Positions 1 through 5,737 of a stretch of DNA of 6,732 bases are shown piece by piece (the stretch's first letter is position 1; each line of letters begins with the position of its first letter). Both the position numbers and the translations under genes were made by a program. The notes below the pieces were generated by a model. That model did no database searches, was not told the origin of the DNA, and worked only from the letters and a program-made list of their open reading frames with translations. Origin of the DNA: Myxococcales bacterium (lineage in GTDB: Bacteria > Myxococcota_A > Polyangia > Fen-1088); contig PMNO01000579.1 in NCBI GenBank assembly GCA_003161835.1, positions 1 to 6,732 on the forward strand. Direction: 5' to 3'.

Positions 1-108
1 GGCGAATAGCACGTGCGCCCGACGCCGCGGATCGCGGAGCAGAACCGCCCCGCCGATGGCGAAACTGACGATCGCGACGACCAGGAGGGCCAACTGCTGA
101 ATGTGCAC
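1..108 (-). CDS. N-terminal fragment of a probable membrane sensor protein (runs off left edge)
   Basis: Reading the minus strand from a GTG at 108-106 gives 36 open codons to the window edge. The fragment begins MHIQQLALLVVAIVSF, continues as a hydrophobic stretch to about residue 24, and then has a basic segment (RDPRRRAHVLFA, residues 25-36). A single hydrophobic helix followed by an R-x-P-R-R-R turn and the start of another hydrophobic stretch resembles the first helix of multi-helix membrane sensor regions found on histidine kinases and diguanylate cyclases. That family guess is an inference from a short piece. An in-frame TAG at 121-123 limits how far upstream the start can lie, which supports GTG at 108. 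There is no clear Shine-Dalgarno sequence. The gene is divergent from the HNH gene and shares its upstream region. The product could equally be another membrane protein. Codon positions look coding, with G/C at most third positions. Confidence 0.5.
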   Translation of the reverse strand, partial: MHIQQLALLVVAIVSFAIGGAVLLRDPRRRAHVLFA

Positions 109-117
109 GACACCGAG

Positions 118-123
118 ACTCTA
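118..123 (-). promoter_or_regulatory. Possible -10 element for the left-edge gene
   Basis: On the minus strand TAGAGT is preceded by TGT, an extended -10 look, and ends 9 nt before the GTG start codon. No convincing -35 hexamer lies 16-18 nt upstream. If used, transcription would start at or within a few bases of the start codon. This is pattern recognition only. Confidence 0.25.
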
Positions 124-143
124 ACAGGCCGACGTCCGGTCTT

Positions 144-172
144 TTGCCGCGATCGGGGCACTCTGCTAGATT
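144..172 (+). promoter_or_regulatory. Predicted sigma-70-type promoter for the HNH / ATPase-HTH pair
   Basis: TTGCCG (144-149) and TAGATT (167-172) are separated by 17 nt. TG at 164-165 forms an extended -10 motif (TGCTAGATT). Predicted transcription start is near 179-180. This leaves about 40 nt of leader to the ATG at 220, but only a few bases to in-frame GTG/ATG codons at 184 and 187. The location, in the gap between two divergent genes, fits a promoter. No transcript data support it. Confidence 0.45.
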
Positions 173-219
173 CAACGTCATCGGTGATGGGGTTCACCAG
201 AAGGTCCTCCGGCCACCAC

Positions 220-840
220 ATGACCAACGCCGCCGTCCTGGTTCTCAATCGGCACTACCAACCGATTCACGTGACGAACGCCAAGCGGGCGTTCACGCTG
301 CTGTATTTGGGGGTGGCCCGCGTCATCGATCAACAGTTCCGCACCTTCGACTTCGCGAGCTGGGCTCAGCTCTCCGACGAGATCAACCAGGGTCGAGGCT
401 GCGCCGACCACGACGTCGTACGAACCGTGGATCGCGCCATCTTGGTTCCACGCGTGATCATCTTGCAGCTGTACGACCGCATCCCGCGCACCAAGGTGCG
501 ATTCTCGCGCCACAATATCTATCTCCGCGACGGCAACATGTGCCAGTACTGCGGCCGGGAGCTGCCGCGAACGGACCTGAATCTGGACCACGTCGTGCCG
601 CGTGCCCAGGGAGGCCGCACGACGTGGGAAAACGTCGTCTGCTGCTGCATCGACTGCAACCTCTCCAAGGGGGCGCGCACACCGGAACAGGCAGGCATCA
701 AGTTGCTCAAGACCCCCGCGCGGCCCCGTTGGACACCCACGTTCCGGACGCAGGCAGGCAAGGTGCGCTACCGCGAATGGCTGCCGTTCCTGGGCGTCGC
801 CGATGCGTCGTACTGGAACGTCGAGTTGAAAGACGACTAG
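220..840 (+). CDS. HNH endonuclease family protein
   Basis: A 206-residue protein when started at ATG 220. The N-terminus carries the block usual in this HNH subfamily (VLVLNRHYQPIHV, then RAFTLLYLGVARVID), found in many bacteria just before the nuclease domain. The nuclease core has zinc cysteines C108 and C111 (CQYC), the catalytic D123-H124 (LDHVVPRAQGG), N138 (TWENVV) and a second cysteine pair C143/C146 followed by N147 and K150 (CIDCNLSKG). This is a complete CxxC...DH...N...CxxCN HNH signature, so a metal-dependent DNA nuclease is expected; the substrate is unknown. The start is uncertain. ATG 220 fits the family N-terminus and has AGAAGG at 199-204, rather far at 15 nt. ATG 187 or GTG 184 would suit a nearly leaderless transcript. 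The open frame back to position 13 is rejected. The next gene begins 10 nt after the stop, so the two are probably co-transcribed. No toxin or restriction partner is visible. Confidence 0.88.
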   Translation: MTNAAVLVLNRHYQPIHVTNAKRAFTLLYLGVARVIDQQFRTFDFASWAQLSDEINQGRGCADHDVVRTVDRAILVPRVIILQLYDRIPRTKVRFSRHNIYLRDGNMCQYCGRELPRTDLNLDHVVPRAQGGRTTWENVVCCCIDCNLSKGARTPEQAGIKLLKTPARPRWTPTFRTQAGKVRYREWLPFLGVADASYWNVELKDD

Positions 841-850
841 CGGCCCCGCG

Positions 851-2863
851 ATGAGCGGCCCAGGGGACGACAACCACAGCGCACCGGACCTCGACGACGG
901 AATCGAACGCGAGGACAGCGCCAACGGCGGGATCGGCGCACCGAGCGCCGCGTGGTCGCAAATGGCATTGGTGGGGGTTGGTCGCGCGTCAAGCATGCCG
1001 GCAGACATGCCGGTGGACATCTCGGAGGGCATTCCCGCAAGCGCTCCGGAAGGCACCGACCCCGCTCCCTCCGGAATGCCGGCACCGGCCGCGCTCGGCA
1101 TCGGAGTCGGCGCCGATTCCGATGCAGAGGCAGAGGCAGACCAGGGCGGCGTGATCCCCATCGTCACCCTCGACGACGATCCATCGTCGGACGACGTGCG
1201 CGAGCAGGCCGCTCGCGCGACGGATGCTGATCAGCCGACGGGCACGATCGTTGCCATCGCCGCGGGCCGCGGGGGCGCGGGGAAATCTCTCCTGGCGGCC
1301 AATATCGCGGTCTACCTGGCCCAGATAGGAAAGCGCGTGGTCGCCGTGGACGCGGACCCGGCCGGCGGAACCCTGAATCACATGCTGGGAACGCCCCGCG
1401 CGGGGCGCGGATTCGGATCGTTCCTGCGGGGACGCGTTGAAACCCTGGAGGAGTTGGCGGTGGACACTCCCGTCGCGGGCGTGCGCCTCATCGCGGGGGA
1501 GACGCTGGCTTTTGGCTCCCCCCGTTCCAAGATGAACAGCAAGGCGGTTTTGGCGGCCATGCGCTCCATCTCGGCCGACACGATCGTGGTGGACCTGGGA
1601 CCGCCCGATTCGGCTCTTGGCCTCGACCTGTGGTTGGGCGCTGACGTTTCAATCCTGGTCACGCTGGCCGATTCGGCGTCGATCGAAGCCACATACCGCT
1701 TCGTGAAAAGCGCGTTTCTGCGCCTCCTCCGCGGCGAACGCGGCCTCGACAAATTGCAATCCCAGGTCGGGCGTCCCCTGCCCGCCGCGCTCGACCTGTA
1801 TCGGGTGGCGCTGGAATTCAGTCGATCGGCGCGCGAGGACGACGCCGGTGTCCCGGCACCCGAACCCGCTGGAACCGCCCGCCCGACGGGCACCTTGGGG
1901 GCCGCGAAACCGCTGGGTAAGATCCCGGCAGTGGCGGGCGCCGTGGCCCAAGCCATGGCCCGGTTTCGGCCGCGGTTCGTGGTCGGTCAGACGCGGTCGC
2001 TCGGGGACACGAAACTCGGCCCTCAGATGGCAATGGCCGCTCACCGCCGGCTGGGGCATTCGTTCGACTATCTGGGTCACGTCGAATGGGACGAGACGGT
2101 CGCGGCGGCCACGCGACGGCATCGTCCCGTCATGGCCGAATTTCCCGAGGCCAAGGTCTGTCGCAATATCGAAAAGATCGTCCGCCGTATTCTGTCGACC
2201 GAGGCGGAGCGTCCGTCGGCGGCGTTCTTGCCGCCACATCTCGAGGCCGAGCAAACTTTCTATGAAATCCTGGAGACCGAGCCGGGGGTCAGCGACGAGG
2301 AAATCCGGCGCGCCTTTCGCTTGTGCAAGGAGATCTATGCCGTTGGCTCTCCGGTGGTGGCGGGACTTTACGATGAAGCGGAATTGCTGAGCTTGCACGA
2401 TCGCGCCAACGCGGCTCACGACACGCTCTTTGCCCCGGAACGGCGACGGCTCTACGACCTGTCGCTCCCCGAAGCGGACCTTGCGCGCGCCGTGCGGCGA
2501 GCGGCCGAGGCGCCCCGCGCCGATTCCACCACTGTCGTGCGCCCCGACCAGACCGGCCCCACCCCAAACCCGGTGGAGGTCGGAGCGGAGATCTCGGGCG
2601 CGGTTCTACGCAAGCTGCGAGAATCACGCGGCATGGAGCTGTCCGAGGTCGCTCAACGCACGAAGATCAGCGAGCGCTACCTGCGCTCCATCGAGGACGA
2701 GCGATTCGACGAACTGCCCGCGCCGGTGTACGTCCGCGGTTTCGTCACCCAGATCGCTCGCATCCTGCGCATCGATCCCGCCAAGGCCGCCGAAACGTAT
2801 CTCCGCCGATTCCACGGAGCGCTCGGACCAGGCGCGGGGACCCCCGTGCTCAAGGAACTCTGA
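851..2863 (+). CDS. MinD/FlhG-like ATPase fused to a degenerate J-like domain and a RodZ-type HTH
   Basis: A 670-residue cytoplasmic protein with no signal peptide or membrane helix. Residues 1-128 are acidic and Ala/Pro/Met-rich, probably disordered. Residues 131 to about 450 are a ParA/MinD-type P-loop ATPase: GRGGAGKS (139-146) is the Walker A motif, VVAVDADP (163-170) the D-x-D strand, TIVVDLGPP (244-252) the Walker B/switch II region, and RPRFVVGQTR (373-382) with the D414/T416-V417 segment and RHRPV match FlhG-like C-terminal parts. An Ala/Pro-rich insert at about 328-365 interrupts the fold. Residues 468-540 resemble a J domain (FYEILETEPGVSDEEIRRAF ... PERRRLYD) but lack HPD. Residues 580-653 form a helix-turn-helix of the type at the RodZ N-terminus (RKLRESRGMELSEVAQRTKI ... 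YVRGFV). The likely role is ATP-dependent positioning or cytoskeletal/DNA-linked organisation, by inference only. ATG 851 has no clear ribosome site; ATG 962 or 995 are alternatives, because the first 40-50 residues carry no domain. Confidence 0.88.
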   Translation: MSGPGDDNHSAPDLDDGIEREDSANGGIGAPSAAWSQMALVGVGRASSMPADMPVDISEGIPASAPEGTDPAPSGMPAPAALGIGVGADSDAEAEADQGGVIPIVTLDDDPSSDDVREQAARATDADQPTGTIVAIAAGRGGAGKSLLAANIAVYLAQIGKRVVAVDADPAGGTLNHMLGTPRAGRGFGSFLRGRVETLEELAVDTPVAGVRLIAGETLAFGSPRSKMNSKAVLAAMRSISADTIVVDLGPPDSALGLDLWLGADVSILVTLADSASIEATYRFVKSAFLRLLRGERGLDKLQSQVGRPLPAALDLYRVALEFSRSAREDDAGVPAPEPAGTARPTGTLGAAKPLGKIPAVAGAVAQAMARFRPRFVVGQTRSLGDTKLGPQMAMAAHRRLGHSFDYLGHVEWDETVAAATRRHRPVMAEFPEAKVCRNIEKIVRRILSTEAERPSAAFLPPHLEAEQTFYEILETEPGVSDEEIRRAFRLCKEIYAVGSPVVAGLYDEAELLSLHDRANAAHDTLFAPERRRLYDLSLPEADLARAVRRAAEAPRADSTTVVRPDQTGPTPNPVEVGAEISGAVLRKLRESRGMELSEVAQRTKISERYLRSIEDERFDELPAPVYVRGFVTQIARILRIDPAKAAETYLRRFHGALGPGAGTPVLKEL

Positions 2864-2868
2864 GCCCG

Positions 2869-2886
2869 GAACCAGAACCAGAACCA
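2869..2886 (+). repeat. Short tandem repeat, three copies of GAACCA
   Basis: Three exact head-to-tail copies of the hexamer GAACCA begin 6 nt after the stop of the ATPase-HTH gene and are followed by a degenerate GAGCGA. It is a simple-sequence tract in an intergenic region and could vary in copy number by slippage. Lying outside coding sequence, it would not shift any frame. The rest of 2887-2960 is C-rich with no hairpin that would make a good terminator. Confidence 0.7.
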
Positions 2887-2961
2887 GAGCGAGGCCCAGG
2901 CACCGCACCGCAGCCGCGCCGCCTTTTACAAGTTCTCCGCTTCCTGGAAACGCCGCGTCCT

Positions 2962-2990
2962 TTGATGGTCAGCTACGCTCGGCTTATCGT
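2962..2990 (+). promoter_or_regulatory. Possible promoter for the NADH dehydrogenase gene
   Basis: TTGATG (2962-2967) and TATCGT (2985-2990) are separated by 17 nt, each matching 4 of 6 consensus bases. The -10 element ends 10 nt before ATG 3001, so the transcript would have almost no leader. The hexamers are modest, so this is a suggestion. If real, it excludes the upstream start codons at 2962 and 2965, which lie inside the promoter. Confidence 0.35.
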
Positions 2991-3000
2991 GGCGACGAGA

Positions 3001-4368
3001 ATGTTGAATAAGGAACTCGTCCACGTCGTCATCCTGGGCGGCGGATTCGGCGGACTGGCCGCGGCGCGCGCGCTGAATGTTCCGGGGGTACGGATCACGC
3101 TCATCGATCGCAGCAACCATCACCTGTTCCAGCCTCTCCTTTACCAGGTGGCCACGGCGGCTCTGGCCGCGCCCGATGTTTCGGCACCGATCCGTCAGTT
3201 GCTTTGGCGTCAGCGCAACGTCACGGTGTTCATGGGCGCGGTTCAGCGCATAGACGTATCCAAGAAGCGCGTGTTCATGGAGGGACGTCAGGTCGAATAT
3301 GACTATCTGATTCTGGCGACGGGCATGACCCACGCGTATTTCGGGAACGACAAGTGGGCGAGCTTCGCGCCCGGGCTGAAGACCGTGGGCGAGGCGCTGG
3401 ATATTCGTCGTCGAATTCTGCGCGCCTTCGAGGCGGCCGAAATCGAAACCAACTCCGAAGCTCAGCGGCACTGGACAACATTCGTGGTCATCGGTGGCGG
3501 CCCCACCGGGGTCGAGCTGGCGGGTGCGCTGGCCGAGATCGCGGGGCGAACGCTGGCCCGCGACTTCCGGCATTTCGATCCCAGGGACACCCGCGTCATC
3601 TTGATAGAGGCCGGCCCCCGCGTGCTGTCTACCTTTCCGGAGGAGCTATCGCGCAAGGCGCACGAACAACTGACAGGACTGGGGATTGACGTTCGTACCG
3701 GAACCCGGGTGACCGACCTCGGTGAGGACTTCGTCGAGCTCGGTGACGAATATATCGCCACTCATACGGTGTTGTGGGCGGCGGGGGTCCGGGCCAATCC
3801 ACTGTCCACGCACCTCGGGGTCCCCCTCGATCGGGTGGGGCGCGTCTGGGTCGAAGACGATCTCTCGGCCCCCGATCGGCGAGAGCTCTTCGTGGTCGGG
3901 GATCTCATCGCCAAGACCCAAAACGGCAACCCTCTGCCGGGCGTCGCGCAGCTCGCTGTCCAAAGTGGTCGGCATGTGGCCAAGAACATCCGTCTCGACC
4001 TGGCCGGACGGCCGCGGCTCCCGTTTCGCTACGTGGACAAAGGCTCCATGGCGACCATCGGCCGGCACCGCGCGGTCGCGCAGCTCGGGCGTTTCAAATT
4101 CTCCGGAATCGTCGCCTGGTGGCTCTGGCTCATGGTTCACGTACTGTCGCTGGTGGGCTTCCGCAGTCGGCTATCCGTCCTCATCGAATGGGCGTTCGCG
4201 TATTTCACCTGGCAGCGCCGTTCACGGGTGATCCTGGAAGTGCCGAGCGCGCCGCCCGAAATCGGAAAGACATCGGTGGTTGGCCAGGCGATCAGGTTGG
4301 AAGGCCCGGTGCGAGTTGGTCGCGTCAACGGTGCCGCCGCCGACGTTCGCGAAACCGCCGGCCACTGA
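3001..4368 (+). CDS. ndh: Type II NADH:quinone oxidoreductase (NAD(P)/FAD-dependent)
   Basis: A 455-residue single-subunit flavoprotein that would pass electrons from NADH to membrane quinone without proton pumping. Visible in order: the FAD-binding ILGGGFGGLAAARAL near the N-terminus (glycines 13-18), the ATG linker motif DYLILATGMTHAYF (101-114), the NADH-binding VVIGGGPTGVELAGAL (162-177) with an acidic E203 at the end of the next strand that favours NADH over NADPH, the second FAD motif ELFVVGDLIA with D301, and AQLAVQSG (316-323), the quinone-site signature of NDH-2. The segment at about 370-405 (IVAWWLWLMVHVLSLVGF, then WAFAYFTWQ) is the usual C-terminal membrane-anchoring helix pair. 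Length is normal for the family. ATG 3001 was chosen because it sits 12 codons before the first FAD glycine. A TTG at 2962 and ATG at 2965 are in frame upstream but would overlap the predicted promoter. The tail after about residue 415 is variable. It stops 20 nt from the convergent tyrS. Other FAD oxidoreductases are less likely given the AQxAxQ motif and C-terminal helices. Confidence 0.92.
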   Translation: MLNKELVHVVILGGGFGGLAAARALNVPGVRITLIDRSNHHLFQPLLYQVATAALAAPDVSAPIRQLLWRQRNVTVFMGAVQRIDVSKKRVFMEGRQVEYDYLILATGMTHAYFGNDKWASFAPGLKTVGEALDIRRRILRAFEAAEIETNSEAQRHWTTFVVIGGGPTGVELAGALAEIAGRTLARDFRHFDPRDTRVILIEAGPRVLSTFPEELSRKAHEQLTGLGIDVRTGTRVTDLGEDFVELGDEYIATHTVLWAAGVRANPLSTHLGVPLDRVGRVWVEDDLSAPDRRELFVVGDLIAKTQNGNPLPGVAQLAVQSGRHVAKNIRLDLAGRPRLPFRYVDKGSMATIGRHRAVAQLGRFKFSGIVAWWLWLMVHVLSLVGFRSRLSVLIEWAFAYFTWQRRSRVILEVPSAPPEIGKTSVVGQAIRLEGPVRVGRVNGAAADVRETAGH

Positions 4369-4388
4369 GCCCGCCGCGCCGGCGCCGC

Positions 4389-5621
4389 CTAGCCACGAAC
4401 GAGGCGACGCACGTGCTTCTTGCCCACGTGCAACAATGAGGCGCCGTCGGCAACGTCGGCCTCGGTCAACACGTCGTCGACGGATGTAATCTTTCTCTCA
4501 CCGACGCGCACGCCCCCTTGTTCGATCAGCCGGCGAGCCGCGCTCTTGGATGGCGCCAGTCCCGATTCCGCGATCAGGTCCACGATCTTCAGCCCACTCA
4601 AGAGACGGGCCTGGTCAACATTCACCGTCGGCAGAGCAGACTCGTCGCCGGTGGCGCCGCCCCCGAACGCAGCGCGCGCCGCCCCTTGGACCTCGTCGGC
4701 CAGCCCACGCCCGTGGACAATCGTCGTCACCGCATGCGCCAATAAGCGCTTCGCCTCACGCAGATCGGCGCCAGCGGTTGTCTCGAACCGTCGAATTTCC
4801 TCCAACGGCTCGAACGTCAGCAGCTTGAGAAAACGAACGACGTCTCGATCGTCGACATTCACGAAGTACTGAAAGAAATCGTAGGGCGACGTCAGGCCTG
4901 GATCCAGCCACACCGCGCCCGCGGCCGTCTTGCCCATCTTTGCGCCCGACGCCGTGGTCAGGAGGGGGAACGTGAGGCCGAATGATTCCTGCTGGCGGAC
5001 GCGCCGGATGAGATCGATCCCGGCCACGATGTTTCCCCACTGGTCGTCCCCGCCGATCTGCAGAACGCAGTTGAATCGCTCGTTCAGCGCCAAGAAGTCG
5101 TAGGCCTGAAGCAACTGATAGTTGAATTCGATGAACGACAGCCCCTTTTCCAGTCGAATCTTGTAGGCCTCGGCGCTGAGCATCCGGTTCACGCTGAAGT
5201 GGCGGCCGATGTCCCGCAGAAAAGCGATGTAGTTGAGGGGCAGGATCCAGTCCCCGTTGTTCACGACCTGCGCCGATGGGCCGATGATCCTCCTGACCTG
5301 ACCCTCGATGCCGACTCGATTGGCGTCGATCACCTCCGGCGTGATGAGCTGTCGCATCTCGGTCTTGCCACTCGGATCCCCCACCATTGCGGTCCCGCCT
5401 CCCAAAACGGCAATCCCCTGGTGACCAGCCCGCGCCAGGTGAGCCATCGCCAGCAACGGGATGTAGTGCCCGACGTGCAGGCTCGACGCCGTGGGATCGA
5501 AGCCAGCGTAGAAAACCACGGCGCCCTGGTTCAACCGCGCCGCCAGCGCCGCTTCATCGCTGATTTGCTCCACGAAACCACGCTCACGCAGAATCGCGAG
5601 CGCATCCACTGTCGCCGACAT
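4389..5621 (-). CDS. tyrS: Tyrosyl-tRNA synthetase
   Basis: A 410-residue class I aminoacyl-tRNA synthetase that attaches tyrosine to tRNA-Tyr in the cytoplasm; the size is normal for the bacterial type. The HIGH-type motif is HVGH (49-52), preceded by FYAGFDPTASSL with the tyrosine-contacting Y38 region. YQLLQAYD (168-175) and GGDDQWGNI (190-198) supply Y168, Q172, D175 and Q194, which line up with the tyrosine-binding residues of well-studied bacterial TyrRS. The KMSKS-type loop is KMGKT (228-232). An S4-like RNA-binding domain occupies about 342-405 (SKSAARRLIEQGGVRVGERK). All key residues are present, so it should be active. The ATG at 5621 lacks a Shine-Dalgarno sequence, but a TATACT hexamer ends 8 nt before it. 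The gene is convergent with the NADH dehydrogenase and divergent from the cysteine-rich gene. No T-box leader is visible and there is hardly room for one. Confidence 0.97.
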   Translation of the reverse strand: MSATVDALAILRERGFVEQISDEAALAARLNQGAVVFYAGFDPTASSLHVGHYIPLLAMAHLARAGHQGIAVLGGGTAMVGDPSGKTEMRQLITPEVIDANRVGIEGQVRRIIGPSAQVVNNGDWILPLNYIAFLRDIGRHFSVNRMLSAEAYKIRLEKGLSFIEFNYQLLQAYDFLALNERFNCVLQIGGDDQWGNIVAGIDLIRRVRQQESFGLTFPLLTTASGAKMGKTAAGAVWLDPGLTSPYDFFQYFVNVDDRDVVRFLKLLTFEPLEEIRRFETTAGADLREAKRLLAHAVTTIVHGRGLADEVQGAARAAFGGGATGDESALPTVNVDQARLLSGLKIVDLIAESGLAPSKSAARRLIEQGGVRVGERKITSVDDVLTEADVADGASLLHVGKKHVRRLVRG

Positions 5622-5629
5622 GGCGCGGG

Positions 5630-5635
5630 AGTATA
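5630..5635 (-). promoter_or_regulatory. Likely -10 element of tyrS, giving a leaderless transcript
   Basis: On the minus strand TATACT (5 of 6 consensus bases) ends 8 nt before the tyrS ATG. Initiation 6-8 nt downstream would fall on or next to the start codon. The sequence between (CCCGCGCC) has no ribosome-binding site. A -35 element is not obvious in the GC-rich sequence upstream. Confidence 0.4.
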
Positions 5636-5723
5636 TGCGCGCACGGCCCCCGAGCCTCAGGATTCAGGCCCGTCCCGACGCTCGATTGGAATTCTCCGTC
5701 CACTGCGGGCAAAATATCCTCCG

Positions 5724-5728
5724 AAGGA
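5724..5728 (+). promoter_or_regulatory. Ribosome-binding site that decides a TTG start
   Basis: AAGGA, within GAAGGA, lies 9 nt upstream of TTG 5738. It is the best Shine-Dalgarno match and spacing in the window and is the main reason to start the cysteine-rich gene at the TTG, not at the internal ATG (residue 26). Confidence 0.5.
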
Positions 5729-5737
5729 ACCCCGCCT

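Noticed and set aside
13..219. N-terminal extension of the HNH protein back to an ATG at 13
   Set aside because: The extra residues are unlike the family N-terminus, the region overlaps a better minus-strand coding start and a promoter-like sequence, and the conserved VLVLNRHYQPIHV block begins just after ATG 220.
228..232. KMGKT in TyrRS (residues 228-232 of the protein, encoded near 4926-4940) as a defective KMSKS loop
   Set aside because: Bacterial TyrRS enzymes commonly have KFGKT here, so the glycine and threonine are normal for the family; only methionine for phenylalanine differs.
178..1167. 329-codon minus-strand open frame opposite the HNH and ATPase genes
   Set aside because: It lies antisense to two well-supported genes, shows no domain, and long antisense frames are expected in GC-rich coding DNA.
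1649..2419. 256-codon minus-strand open frame inside the ATPase-HTH gene
   Set aside because: Antisense shadow of the ATPase and J-like domains; composition is Arg/Gly-rich with no motif.
4369..4388. GCGCCGGCGC palindrome between the convergent NADH dehydrogenase and tyrS genes as a terminator
   Set aside because: The 10-bp palindrome leaves no loop and there is no T tract on either strand; it is ordinary GC-rich sequence.
5715..5720. TATCCT as the -10 element of the cysteine-rich gene
   Set aside because: Transcription would start within or after the good ribosome site at 5724-5728, so the two signals conflict, and the -35 match is poor.
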